A DNA stretch of 64,000 bases, from contig SRSI01000077.1 of assembly GCA_005656395.1 (NCBI GenBank), positions 186,001-250,000 of the forward strand, given 5' to 3'. This stretch comes from Strongyloides papillosus. Lineage: Eukaryota; Nematoda; Chromadorea; Rhabditida; Strongyloididae. Shown piece by piece: positions 12,059 to 24,773 of the stretch (positions are counted from its first letter, which is position 1; every line of letters begins with the position of its first letter). A program made the position numbers and the translations under genes. The notes beneath the pieces are model-generated. The model saw only the letters and a program-made list of their open reading frames with translations. It did no database searches and was not told the origin of the DNA.

Positions 12059-14256
12059 TATGCCGAATTGAAAAGAGTACTTATTAATATATAATATTTT
12101 TTGTAACTTCTAGAAGTGCATTATATATACTTACGATTCAAATGAAAAAAGTTATTTGAAAAATGAAACAATTTCTGACCTAATTTTATGCGACATTATT
12201 TAATGCATCTATTATTAACAATTTAATGATATTATATAAGATAACATATTTATATTGTTCATCAAACCTACAAAATCTCGTAAAACTAATGTTACCTGTT
12301 AAAATTAAAAATAAAAGTTAAATATATATAAAAAAATATTCAAATTTGTTTGAAATAAATAAAAAAATTATCGTATTTTTAAAACAAGTCCTTTAAAAAG
12401 TTCCGATTTCTTTTTTTGTAGTAATTCTTACTGATATATATAGAAAAAATTAAAAAATCATTTGAAAAAAATTATACCATCACATATTAACTTGTTCTTT
12501 TCATAAAGATTTCCCAATACTGATAATGGAATTTTAATTCTTAAATATAAACAAAATTTATTTATTTTTAGAAGAATTTGGCATTTATTAAATTATCTAT
12601 AAAGTTTAATCAATCTTTTTTGTATGATATTTCAAATTTTTTCAAATAAAATACATAAATCACGAAATAAAACTTTAAATTTAACATTAAATTGAATCTC
12701 AAATAATTATGATCAATCTTTTCAATAAAATTTAAAACAAAATTTATTAACCATTGGTGACTAAAAAAATCACAATAAACGTGAAGAAAGTGCAGTTTAA
12801 GCTTTATATGATTACAAAAATATTTCAAAGTTAGCACACTCACTATTATATAAAGGCTAGGTTTCATAAGTTTACATGATTTCCTTAATTTTTAATTAAA
12901 ATCTTCAAATTTATGAATAAAGCATCTTTCTTTTTATTAATTCATTTGTCTTAAATTTTTTTAATTATTGGATTAAAAAATAAATTTCATTACTTTTATA
13001 GATTTGTATCCATATAATTTTATCTTTAATAGCGTATTTTTATATCATAACATGGTTATGAATTTGATCTAATACAAGCATGATAGTGATTTTTAATTGA
13101 AGGGTAATTAATAACAAGAGCAAAAAAAAATCCACAATTTTGTATACAATCTTATCACCTTCAAAAATTTTTTATATATCACAGCAATTTCAAGCATGGT
13201 TTTGATTCTTCTACAACAAGTTTAACCGTTTTATAATACTTATATCTAGCTTCACATTTTGTATCTCTTTCTTCAATTAAATTTTGATATAGTAATTTTT
13301 TTATAAAGTGTCTTTGTAATTAACGCTTCTGAATAAAAATCTTTTCTAATAGAAGATAAAACCGAATTTGTGAAATTTTAATATTGCAGTTATTTTTCAT
13401 ACAAATGATATTATCATTATAATAATACTTAAACCAACAAAAAACGTTGTTTTTTTATTTCTTCTGATAAACAAAATTGACTTCATAAGAAACGCTATAA
13501 CAATACAATATTTTATCAAACATTTTGAGAATAAGGAATATTCACAATCAATGTAGTAAGATGCAGAAGAAAACCAAAAGATTTTAAGATTCTTATATTT
13601 AGTTTTTATTTCTAAATTGCTTCTATTCTTCGTTAAATATTTTGCAATCTACGAATGAATTGTCTGATAATAAAAAATCAATGTCTCATTTTTCTTCTCT
13701 TATAATTTCAAAAACTTTTACAAAGGATAAATTTAACTTATTTTGTACTTTCATGATAATACTATCTTTACTTGAAAGTATATTATTAACATTGTTCTTA
13801 CCATATTAGCAGTATCAAAAAACAATACTTTAAAAAAAAACATTCAGAAATGCATAATAATTGCATTTACAACAATTCTTAATTTCTAAATCAAAAGTTT
13901 TATTTCTATGATATTCAAAATATAGAAAGAATGTTTATTATTTCATGTCACATGAAGAAAGACAAAAATTTATCTGGAATGAAAAGATAGTAATATCAAA
14001 ATAAACTTTTAAGAGAGAAGAAATAGTTTATCATATATTTCAATATAAATGTAACATATAACAAATTTTAGATAATTTTTAATATATTTCTGTTTAAATT
14101 TACTAATATATACATAAAAAAATACGTTTTACAAGACTAACGAAAGAGAACATTTAAATTAATTATTTATTTATAACAATTTATCCTGAATCATCACAAT
14201 TAAAATAAATCATTGTACTTTATTACGCATAAAAATAAATTAAAACTTTTTTATAT
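12059..14256. other. Intergenic region with a possible decayed coding fragment
   Basis: There is no intact gene. An 85-codon frame at 12610-12867 (-) is hydrophobic and AT-driven and has no recognisable domain. Around 13179-13353 (-) two adjacent frames look coding but are joined only through a frame change (see the pseudogene entry). The rest is AT-rich. Confidence 0.4.
13179..13353 (-). pseudogene. Possible relic of a protein-coding exon (frame-shifted)
   Basis: Reading the minus strand, one frame gives RKDFYSEALITKTLYKKI and then stops. The next frame, starting at about 13280, continues with LIEERDTKCEARYKYYKT and VVEESKPCLKLL up to a stop at 13179. The mix of charged residues and less AT-biased codons looks coding, but there is no start, no splice pair bridging the shift, and no recognisable family. 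I read it as a decayed copy of something, or chance. Confidence 0.2.
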
Positions 14257-15807
14257 TTATACAGGAAGAAATCGTACATAATTATTTTTAAAACAATTTT
14301 CACACTCGTCAAAGACATTTGATATTGCACGAAATAAAGTGATCGTTTTATTGACAATTTCTTTACTAATATCTTTTTCATCAGTTCTTATGAGTTCATA
14401 TGTAAGAAAATTACTGATAGAAGATGCAAACGCATCTGAAATTGATATTTTACATTCAAGAAGAGTCATGTTTAAACTGGGGTCATCACAAAAAAACAAA
14501 AAGATTGCTATATTCATAGCAAGTCTTCTATAGAATATAAGTAACCTATGTAATTTATAAATTTTCTTTTCAAAATCTTCTTTTTCGTTAAAGTTGTTGA
14601 ATGATTCAATGACTTTTTTTATGACAATTTTTAAATTATCATCATAATTCATATTTACTTTGTTATCATGATATTTTGCAAAGTATTTTGCATACTTTTC
14701 ATTTAACATTTCATTTTTTTGAGCATCTTCTAATTTACTACGTCTTTCTTGGAAAATTTGTGATTTTGTAATATCGCAATCATGATTTATATTATATCCT
14801 TGCCACTTTCCTAAACATTGCCAACAAAATTCATATTTGCACTTTTTACATGTCATATGATTACAGCCTTCGTATTTTTCAATATCACATTTACAATAAG
14901 GACATGGACGGGTTTTGCTTATGATAAACTGAATTGTTTCAAGTTCATCTTTATTTGTTTCCACATGGAAATTAATAAACTTTCTTATCATTTCACAATT
15001 AAGTGGATAATGGAAATTTTCACTGCAATTTTTACAATATAGTCCACCACATTGACATTCTATTCCTGTAATTATATTTTTTTCATATATAATGTTTTTA
15101 TTACATGACACATTTGGACATCTTATTATATTTTCAGCTTCATCGGCATATTTCCTTGCAATGTTGCGAATAAATGTGTTTCTCGCATTCATTAAGCTTT
15201 CTTCACAACCTTCCGTTGTAATCAAATTTACAACATCTGAATAATTAATCATTAAATTACATTCTGTATCAATGCAATAAAAGTATAAATCGTTATTATC
15301 AATAACCTAAAGAAAATCCATAGAGTTAGAATTTAATTTAAAACATACTTTATTAGCAATATAATTTCTCCAACAATTTAAACAGCACGTGTGAGTGCAG
15401 TTAAGCTTGTAAAGATATTCATTAAAAAAGCATATACTACATTCACCTTTATCATTAGTTTTTACTAAGTTTGATTCTCCAAAAGCTTCCTCTATGTTAA
15501 TATTCATCTTCTCAATAAAAACATCAGGGGTATAGTCATATACCTCTTTTTGTATCTCTTCAATATTCCATTTGTATATTTTTAGAAGGTGAAACATTGA
15601 TTTCATTGAGATAGGAAGCATTAAATTTATGATATTACAAATTGATATCCATTTAAAGTAAATATCTTCGTCATTTAGAATCTTTATGCCATCAGCATCC
15701 GAAAACATTCCTTTTAAAAAGCATTTCGATATTGGATTTGGAATATAATTTTCGTCACCAGATGATTGTGAATTTTCACTTGTATAACTAGAGAAAGAAT
15801 CATCCAT
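14257..15807 (-). CDS. RBR E3 ubiquitin-protein ligase, Ariadne-like
   Basis: Exon 1 (15807-15349) and exon 2 (15306-14257) join in phase 0 over a 42-bp intron, giving about 502 residues. After an acidic Ser-rich N-terminus, RING1 begins with CSICFFNEYLY...CTHTCCLNCW and continues across the intron with CIDTECNLMI. The in-between-RING domain is CPNVSC...CQCGGLYCKNC. RING2 is CPYCKCDIEKYEGCNHMTC followed by YEFCWQCLGKW. The Cys in EGCNHM is the position of the catalytic thioester Cys in HHARI/Parkin-type ligases. A helical C-terminal region fits the Ariadne domain. RBR ligases take ubiquitin from an E2 onto this Cys before transfer to substrate; Ariadne proteins often work with neddylated cullins. 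Without exon joining, each half would look like a partial gene. Confidence 0.9.
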
Positions 15808-16469
15808 GGCGAAACAAAATCAGAGTTACCAAAGAAATTTTTTTCTAAACACTGAAAAAATTATATTGTATATTCAACTTTATTAAAAAATAATCATATA
15901 GAAAAATTGCTTAAATCTACTATAAAAAAAGTTCATATTTAAAATAACAAGAAGGTTAAATTTAATTAGAGACTATCATCAAAATACCAATTCTTTACGC
16001 TTTGTTAAAAATAATCTGAAAATTCACATATAGACGTTTTTTCTTCCTATTGTGTCTAAATAGCCAACGCTAATAAACATATGCAACTCTCTAAAACGCA
16101 ATAAAAAAGAACTCAATAAAATCTAATATACAAAGATATGTAGTTTTTGAAATATCGAAATGGAGAAATGTAATTCATTCTCTCCTTCACTGATAACAAA
16201 GATCACCAATATATTTTGTTTTAAAGAAAGAAAGTGCATTTTAAAAGTTCAAATTGTATATATCATTTTTTAACGGTTTCGTCATTTATCATTAATGAGT
16301 AATTTCAAAATTATACTACTTCATTCCTAGAAAGAAATGACGTACTTTTTTTAATTTAATTAAATTTTATGTGTAAGATGTTAACAATAAAAAAAATTCA
16401 AGCTCTCAACAATAACGATTTTATTCAACAAAAACAGTCACCCAGAAACACAAAAAAAAAGTTGAATAA
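15808..16469. other. Intergenic: upstream of the RBR gene, 3' flank of rpl-34
   Basis: This region probably contains the promoter of the RBR gene (minus strand) and the short 3' UTR of rpl-34. A minus-strand AATAAA (tttatt near 16421) about 45 bp below the rpl-34 stop is a good candidate polyadenylation signal. No open frame of note. Confidence 0.5.
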
Positions 16470-16853
16470 CTAGTTTTTAGCAGATTCATTGGCATTCAAA
16501 ACACTAGCAACAATCTTTTGTTCTTCAATAAGGAATGCACGGAGGATTCTTTCTTTGACTGCGTTGGCGCAAAGGTTTCCACCATAAGCACGAGATACGG
16601 TCTTGAAGCGTTTACTAAGTTGTGAAAGCTTACGTGGGCGAACAGCTTTGATCTAAAAAATGTAAATTAATGTGGTAAAACTTATTAAACTTACTCCCTT
16701 AAGTGGAACTCCTGTATCAGCACATTTTGGAACTGATGGGCGTTTGCCTCTGTATTTAAGAGCTAAACGACCACCTGGAGTCTTAACGTATGAAACCTTG
16801 TTTGATTTGGTATTGTAACCGTGACGACGTCTATAAGTCAATCTTTGGGCCAT
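16470..16853 (-). CDS. rpl-34: 60S ribosomal protein L34 (eL34)
   Basis: Exon 1 (16853-16695) and exon 2 (16652-16470) join in phase 0 across a 42-bp gtaagt...ttttag intron to give 113 residues, close to the family's 110-117. The start [19 protein letters not shown], then [22 protein letters not shown] and the C-terminal [20 protein letters not shown] are diagnostic. The protein is a basic component of the cytoplasmic large ribosomal subunit. A 3' splice acceptor (ttttcag) ends at 16858, four bases before the ATG codon, with no cis donor evident, which suggests spliced-leader trans-splicing. Confidence 0.97.
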
Positions 16854-16858
16854 TCTAC

Positions 16859-18815
16859 TGAAAATTAAAATAAATAAGAAAAATCCCGATATCTTAATAG
16901 AAATTTGAAAAATAGGTACGAAAAAAAATTTAGAAAATTTTACGACAAAATCTGAATTAAATAAAATCAAAAAACAAGTATTTTTATGGTTTTTTGGGAA
17001 ATAAAAACACAAACTTTTTTAGAATTTCACGAGAAACATTTCTCCACAAATAATAACATTCGTTTTAAGAACTATAACCCTAGTGAGACAATATGACGTA
17101 GTTTAAGGAGTATAAATACATAAGTTTTTTTGACATCTATTTTGAAGAAAAAAATTATATACTTCCAAGAAAAGTGATGTGTTGTTGTATTTATATAGTA
17201 AGATTTAATTAACATTAAACGTTTATAAGATATTTGTAGTTTTTTCATTAACATACGTATAATATTAAAACTTAATGACCTGCAATTTGATTATTAAAAG
17301 TATAAATATAGAAAATTTCTAGATTTTCATCATTTATTATATGTCATTATAGAAGGTATTATTTTATCTTCCAATATATACATATGAGTCATCTTCTAAA
17401 AAATATACTAGGAGTCATTCTTTTTAAAAGTTAGCATTTTTTAATGTTATAGATTTGTCATATTTTTTTAGTAAATATGCAAATTATGGTAGGGAAAGTA
17501 TAATACCTGTAGACTAAAGTGGTATATATCATTATTAACTAATTAAATATGTTAGTGTTTACTGAATATTATAGTGTATGTAAAAATATTTTCCTAGTAT
17601 GATAGTTGCATATTTTTCCCTGTAAAAAAAATTAATTTCTAAATTTTTTTCACTTTTATTACCATTTATGGTGTCTTTTTTTATTTTAAATACTACCGTA
17701 TAACATATATTTAAATAACAACATCTAATATGTATTTGGATAATCCTTTCAATCTACAAAGCTGTTTTAAAGTATTTCTTATCATTTTTCAAGATATATA
17801 CATGACAAATATTACTTTCTTCGAAAAAAAAATTGGTTAAAGAAAATTAGAGAAATTTTTAGTATTTAACTGATTTTTTTATACTAAAAATTATTAGTTG
17901 ATGTAGGAACATCAAATACATACACTATTAAAGTACAACTTAAGTGTAAAATTGTTTTGCTTTGACGAATAAATACTTAATTTTTTTTATTATAAACAAA
18001 ACTGCAAGTACATTAGTGTAATTGTACTTTTTATTGAATTTCCTTTTTTTAACACTTTCCTTGTTTGTTTAATTAATTTGATACACTAAAGATAAAACAT
18101 TTTACTTTCATATAAGAATTAAGTAAGTGATATAATTGATGTGTTGAAACATTATAATAATGATAAAGCATTACGTTTGTTTTCTTATAAAGTGTTATTA
18201 TTTTCGTGTGTAAATTTCTACAGTGATTAAAAATCAGCTCATTATCGTTTACTGGTTTGTTAATAAAATTAAAGTATGAAATTTACAATATATGACGACA
18301 AACAATGTTCTTAGAATAAATTCCTTTATACTTAATGACCACACATAAAATTAATAATAAAATGGGTCAAATCGGTAGAATTTATTTGTGTATCTCCCTT
18401 GCTAAGGATAGTTCACTATCTTTCCGTACTCTTCTTTCCAAAACAACGCGCGCACATCTCAGCGGCAAATTGCGCTGATGCTAATGCACAGAATATTGTT
18501 AACAAATCAATGCAAATTCGCAATGTATTCTTTCAATTATTTAAAATATTTTTTTAAATATCATGCCAATTTTACAATTGAAACATGTCATTTTTTTATT
18601 AAATAAATATTGTTATCATTATTCCAATCAATTTCTATCGATTCCCATTTCTTGAATATTTGTAAATATTTAACATATAAATTTATAATTTGTTTTTAGG
18701 TGTCTATCACTTTAAACTAAATGATCAAGAAATAATTTATTAAAAGAACATAACTATAGTGTAACTACACATAAATATTTAGAATATCATTTTCTACCAT
18801 AAAAATATCTAATAC
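16859..18815. other. Intergenic region upstream of rpl-34 and smk-1 (divergent)
   Basis: This is a divergent spacer between rpl-34 (-) and the PP4R3 gene (+). Most is AT-rich with no coding signal. Positions 18395-18520 are markedly less AT-rich and hold a 14-bp palindrome-like repeat at 18407-18420 (GATAGT-TC-ACTATC), a CGCGCG run, and CAGCG...CGCTG at 18460-18477. This block is a candidate promoter or 5' UTR exon of the downstream gene. Confidence 0.45.
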
Positions 18816-18829
18816 CTTCCAGTTAAGGA

Positions 18830-21800
18830 ATGTCGGAAGGTGATATAAACAAAGAGACATTGGTGCAGACTTCCGTAGAAGGAATGGTTGATTCAACAAT
18901 ATTAAAAAGAGAGGAAAATGATAACATTGGTAGTATTGAATCTGAATCAACAATAATATCTAGGAACATTGATGATAATTGTAAAGAGGAATATGAAGCA
19001 ACACAGGGGACATCTAGTGAAATCACGGAAAAGGAATCTGATGATTGTAAACAGGAAATTGAAAGTAGGAGTGATGATGATACTTCAAATGTTGATGGTG
19101 TTCTAAATGGTGATAACGTCGATCCTTTATGTCCGGATTATATACCTATTTTGGAAGTAATGGATATTGAAAAGGTATTGTACTTTTTTTATTTATTTAT
19201 TGTATATTTGTTTTATAGAATTCATTTACCCGTGTGAAATTATATGTACTTTGTGAGCAAAAAATTTGGACGGATAAGGGTACTGGACATGTTGCTATTT
19301 TGGCCCATCCTGAAGAGGAGGATTTAAATTATATTGTTGTACGATTGGAACAGGATGATAGAAATGTGTTGCAGAGGAAAATTTTAAGGGATACAAATTA
19401 TGAAAAACAACAAGATACTTTAGTTGTTTGGGCAGAAGGAGAAAACATTAATCTAGCTTTAAGTTTTCAAGAGAAAGATGGTTGTGAACAAACTTGGGCT
19501 AATATCGTTAAAGCTCAAGGACGTAATCCTGTTGAAGTTGAGGCGGAATTGAGAGCATTGGAAGCAAGAGATAACAGTAGTTTAAATTCTTCTAGTGTGA
19601 ATGGAAGTTCTATCGCAGGCGATGACATTGAACTTCCGCCTTGTAATCTTGGTAATTTAAGTAATTTTGAAAATTTACTATCAAATTCATTAAGTACACC
19701 TGTCCAACGAGAAAGAATGGCCATTGCTATTGAAGAATCAAGTTATATAAAACAATTGTGTGGAATATTTCAATTAGCTGAAAACATGGAACATACTGAT
19801 AAGTTAGTTATTTTTGGTAAAATTGTGAAGGGACTGTTTATGTTAAATAGGAGGCCTATAGTTGTTGAAATGTTAGATACACAATATGTAAAGTAAGTTT
19901 TAAAACTTTTGTTGATTATATAAAAAAAATTATTTTTAGAGATATTGTTGGAATGTTTGAATATGATTGCCCTTACGGTGAACAAAAAAACCACCGTGAA
20001 TTTTTATGGAAAAAGTCAAATTTTAAAGAAATAATTCCCATTAATAATGAAGATGTTAAACGACTTATTCGGCGATCATATATATTACAATACATATTAG
20101 ATGTTTGCATGCCACCGCCATCAATGTTTGAAGACAACCTAACTTTTCAAGCAACGAAATATCAATTATTCATTCGGGTAAAAATAGTCTGTTCACTTAT
20201 TGATGATAAAGTTTTAATGAAAGAGCTTTTTACCTTACTACAAGATCCTACAATTGATGAACAGAAACGTTTGGAGTTAATGAATTTTCTAAAAGAATTT
20301 TGTTCATTGGCTAGAACTTTACCTGACTATATGGCTCAGTCACCAGCTGGTTGTGATTTCCCTCCAAAAGGTAAAGAACAGTTCTTTTCAACTCTAGTTG
20401 AATATAATTTTTTCAATATCATTCCGGTGTGTCTTAAATCAACTGTTTCTGCAACCAGAAGTATAACAATTGAATTGCTAAATTACTTTTTAGAAAATAA
20501 TTCGAAATTAGTTAGAGATTTTATGTATAAAGATATAGAAGAAAAACTTTCTAGAAATGACAAAGATGGGATGATAATAAATATGGTCATTTCACATATA
20601 TTTACGGATAGAGATGCGGAGCTTTATAACGCCAATCAGTGTTTATCTGTAATACGAGCACTTGTAGAATGTTCGTTGCAAAGTCATCCATTGGTTGGAG
20701 GATTTTTTAACCATTGTTTGCCTGTGCTGTGTCAACCTCTCGGTGACAATCTTTCAAATGGAAAAATCATAAAAGAAAATTACTACATTGCAAACAAGAT
20801 GACATTAATTATTAATTTTTTTACTTTTTGTATTGAACAACATGGTCCAACAGTTATTCGTTTAAATCCTGCTATAAGTACAATAATAATTAATGCCGGC
20901 TTTTATATTCGAAGTAAATATCATTGGCTAAGCTTAACAGCACTAAGACTTTTTAAGAAATTAATTACACCAAAACATTTAACTTATCAAACTATTATAA
21001 AGAAAAATAACATTTTAGATCTCATTGTTAAAACTTTCGAAGAGAATGGACCACGGTATAATCTATTAAATTCAGCTATCTTAGATTTTTTCCAACATAT
21101 TGCGGAAGAAAAAATGACAGATTTGATTACAATTACAGTAGAAAAACATTTTGATGCTTTTAAAAATATTGGATATGTTAAAACATTTAGGAAAATACTA
21201 GCTGCATATGGCGACCAAATGAATTCTAGAACTACATCTAATCCTAGTACCGACAGTGCAAGTACAATTTCTATGACAAGAAATCTTATGAATCCACAAT
21301 GGAGGAAAGAACAAGATATGGAGAATGATGAACAATATTTTGACAAGGACGACGACGAATTGGAAGATTCTGAGAATGATGATAATGAGGGTAATGAAGA
21401 GAAAAATTCCAAGGTAGAAGAATTCCATGAGTCAATATCTAAGGTTTCTGAAAAGCATTCGTCTGATGATGTTTCACCTGTCTTCTCTGGAGGTGCTGTT
21501 GAGCCATTAAGAGGACATGGTATTACATTTAAATTTGAACGTAAAATTAAAGATAATAAGGAATCAAATGGTGGTGAATCTTCTGGAGGTAATGAAATAT
21601 CTAATTATAAAATTTCATTAGTTAAATACGATGATTCTGATGATGATGACTATGATGGATCATGGGATGGATCACAAAAAGTTTCAGCTGTAGAGAAATG
21701 TATTAACGAGATTGGCAATAAAGATGAATCTTCAAAAGAAAATTATGCTGATACGTCAGAAAATGATAGTAATTCTAAAGGACATAATATTGAAACGTCA

Positions 21801-22193
21801 CTGGAAAACAATGGTGTCTCATGTTCATCTGAAAATATTTCTCTAAATTCGGATTCTCCAGTAAAATCAAATATTGATGAGATAGTTGGGACAAGTCAAG
21901 ATAATAACACTATTATTAATGAAAATTCTGAAAGAATTTCATCTGATACATGTAGATCAATAACTCCTGAGGGACAAAAAAGACGTCGATCAGATACTAG
22001 AGATGACTTTTTATCATCGATAAATGAAAATGATAGTGAATGTTCATCGGAAATTTTGGTGGAGTCAGTTGACGAACATTCATCACCAGTTAAAAAACGT
22101 TGTCGTTTGGATGAAGGAGATAATAATTCACAGGCTGATGCAAACGCAAATCCAGCTACTTCTCATTCACCATCACCTACAGCAACAGTTTAA
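18830..22193 (+). CDS. smk-1: Serine/threonine-protein phosphatase 4 regulatory subunit 3 (SMEK/SMK-1)
   Basis: Three exons (18830-19174, 19219-19892, 19940-22193) join in frame to about 1090 residues. An acidic N-terminal tail of about 110 residues precedes the PH/EVH1-like domain (RVKLYVLCEQKIWTDKGTGH...LVVWAE). Then come the SMK/DUF625 and armadillo-like helical regions (FCSLARTLPDYMAQSP, FRKILAAYGDQMNSR). The C-terminal 300 or so residues are acidic and Ser-rich with basic NLS-like clusters (GQKRRRSD, VKKRCR). PP4R3 directs PP4 catalytic subunit to substrates; in C. elegans SMK-1 acts with DAF-16 in longevity and stress and in DNA-damage control. An acceptor (cttccag) ends at 18822, seven bases before the ATG, consistent with trans-splicing. 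The second intron is in phase 2. A PP4R2 gene lies about 23 kb downstream. Confidence 0.93.
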
Positions 22194-24182
22194 AAATTAT
22201 CTATAAATATATACTATTACAAGTAAAGTAAGAAAAACTGTTTGCAAAAATATTCAATAGAAATGTACACTTGTAATAATTATGTTATGCGTTTATTACT
22301 TTTGTAAAGTTTTATTTTATATGTGCCTCTGGCTATTTTATTTTTAAATTTTCTCTTTTAATTTCTGTTGAATATTCTCTATAGATTGAAATTCACGTAT
22401 CTCTCAAACATGTACTTATAAGTTTTTACAGAATAGTTTAAAATCTAAAAATAATCATAAACTTCTGTATTTTTAATAATTACCATTCATTTACTTAAAT
22501 CGAGTTTTTATTATAGATTTGGTAAATAAAAAATTATTTCATTTCCAGTTAGTATAAATTTTATTAAAATTTGAGATTGAAGAGAAAATATTAATTTTCT
22601 AAGTTAAATAAACTAATATCTTTTCCTTTATTTTTATGTTTTTATACTAAAATAAAAATGCAATTCAGATTGCAATTTACATTTTTTAATAAAAAAGTAA
22701 AATAATTGGTTGCTAAAAAAGTATTTTCAAATTACATGACAGAAGTACTTTAATTGCTTTAAATCAATTTTACACTGCAAATAAATTCTTAAAATAGTTT
22801 TCGTAAATATGCTAAAGTTATGAGTAGACAATTAATTATTTATTTAAAATTTTGTTAAAAGAGCGTCACTTATCAGTTTTTGCTTTTTTTTATTTGTTCG
22901 AAAGCAAAGGAAATGTTTATAATATTAATTAATAACACTGATTTTACGAATATTTATTAAGGATAACAGATAATATACATGGGCCATACAATAACTCTCA
23001 GAAAAGTAATATCAAAAATTATATTTTCTATTAACAACAAGGTTTCTTCTCTTATTTATTAGTTAATCATGAATACAATTATTTGTATAATATATTATAT
23101 GTATATACCTCATTTAAGAAATGTAATGATTATATAGACTTTTTGTAAACATTTTATCAAATTAAATTTAAGGAAAAGTTTCCATCCATACTTTTAATAT
23201 TATTATAGCTAATAATAGCTCAATACATTTTATTTTAATGGAAAATTACAAAAATTTGTTTTAAGTATATCTCAACAAGATGCTTAAATTTCTTTCAAAC
23301 AAAAATTTTTAATCTTTCCATAATTTTTGAATTCAACTCAACATTTTAATATTATTTTAATGAGAAAAATATTAATATTTGTTAATTGTTTTTTTTCTGT
23401 TCACCGATAATGATTTATAATTCAAAGAAGCCCATTCGACTATAAATTTTATATAAGAAAAATCTACAACCTTCTATAATTTTCAACATTAAAAAAATTT
23501 TTTCAAATACAAAGTTGCTGAAAAAAATGTATTTTAATTTAGCTAATTTTTTAAAGTGTCTTTTATAAATATATTTCCATCATTTCTCCATTTTTATCAC
23601 TCAATTTATTTTTATATAACTTTATAAAAAAATTTAATTTTCCTAAAATTTCTTTTAGTGATGTAACCTTTATTTTGAATGTTTTATTGCTATTGTATTT
23701 ATAATATCCTATAAAGGTTTTCAATTTGAGTTTTTAGGCAATTACGTTTAACTTTCAATTTTTCAATATAATTGAAATTGCACGAAAAGTGATATCTAGG
23801 TTTTTTGTTAAATGTTTTCCAACACTTTTAAAATAATACTTTTAACTAATGGAAGAAAAACCAAAATTTTTGATTTTCGAATAGAATATTGTGCCATTAT
23901 TATAAATATTTTTTTATACCATAGCAATTTAAAATTAAAATAAAATTTTAACTTTAAAAATATGATATCTTTTTTAGATAATTATATATAAATTGTAAAG
24001 TAAATTAATTTAAGTATATTTTTTATATAACGATAATTTAACACGTTTATAAAAAAAATTTATTTATAAATACATTGAAAAATATTTGTGATTAGGTATT
24101 GGTAAGTACGTAATAAATATTAGCCAAATAAGTCCTTACTAGTATTAATGCTTATTTGTAAATTTGTTAAAAATATATATAT
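22194..24182. other. Intergenic between convergent genes, nothing identified
   Basis: This is AT-rich sequence between the stop of the PP4R3 gene (+) and the stop of the membrane-protein gene (-). The first few hundred bases probably include the PP4R3 3' UTR. I saw no frame with coding composition. Confidence 0.5.
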
Positions 24183-24773
24183 TCATTCTTTATCCTTAAT
24201 ATCGTTTTCGTCATGGAATTTTGGTGGTGTTAAACTTGGTGGAAGATTCGATAAAGTCTTTGAAAAATCACTATCATACTTAGAGGCTTTCTTTCTACAA
24301 GCCACTGTCGTATTTCTAACTTTTAAGTCAATACGACATATTATAATTAATGCAATAATTAAGAATCCATAAAATAGAGAAAACGCAATTAAAACCCACA
24401 GATTAAATCTTCCAAATACAAGATCATTTTGATAGTTTGTTAAATTTTGCGATATAGGCAAGATAGTTGATGGTGTTGATACTGTTGACGTTGAAACATT
24501 AAAATGTCCATTATTTTTTTTACTCAAATTAAAATATCGACTTTCAGTGTTCTCTTCTATTCCACTTTTATTATCCTTTACATCAGATAAATGTTTTTTT
24601 AAACGAGAATTGTTTAAAATTTGATACTCTGACGGTAAAGGTACATCGTTGACAACAATTTTTTTAAAAGTATTCTTTATATAGCTAGAGCGTGTCTTTT
24701 TTTGTAAAACCTTGGTATTTTTCTTTGTCTTGTTTTTTGTTTTAGTAAAAGAGTAAATGTCGTCAGATATCAT
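24183..24773 (-). CDS. Single-pass membrane protein of unknown function
   Basis: A single exon of 196 codons. The first 60 residues are Lys/Thr-rich (TKTKNKTKKNTK). A Ser/Thr/Asn-rich middle has N-x-S/T sites (NVS, NLT). One strong hydrophobic helix lies at about residues 124-147 (LWVLIAFSLFYGFLIIALII). A roughly 45-residue tail has a Pro-rich stretch (LPPSLTPPKF) and an acidic end. No signal peptide is visible, so this could be a type III or tail-inserted protein. I recognise no family. The length of the frame and its codon composition relative to the surroundings argue that it is real. It converges on the PP4R3 gene. Confidence 0.6.
   Translation of the reverse strand: MISDDIYSFTKTKNKTKKNTKVLQKKTRSSYIKNTFKKIVVNDVPLPSEYQILNNSRLKKHLSDVKDNKSGIEENTESRYFNLSKKNNGHFNVSTSTVSTPSTILPISQNLTNYQNDLVFGRFNLWVLIAFSLFYGFLIIALIIICRIDLKVRNTTVACRKKASKYDSDFSKTLSNLPPSLTPPKFHDENDIKDKE

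Noticed and set aside
12610..12867. 85-codon ORF on the minus strand
   Set aside because: Composition is driven by AT-rich codons (Phe, Leu, Tyr, Lys, Asn). There are no domain, no splice context and no conserved motif.
17072..17254. 60-codon ORF upstream of rpl-34
   Set aside because: AT-driven composition, with no supporting features.
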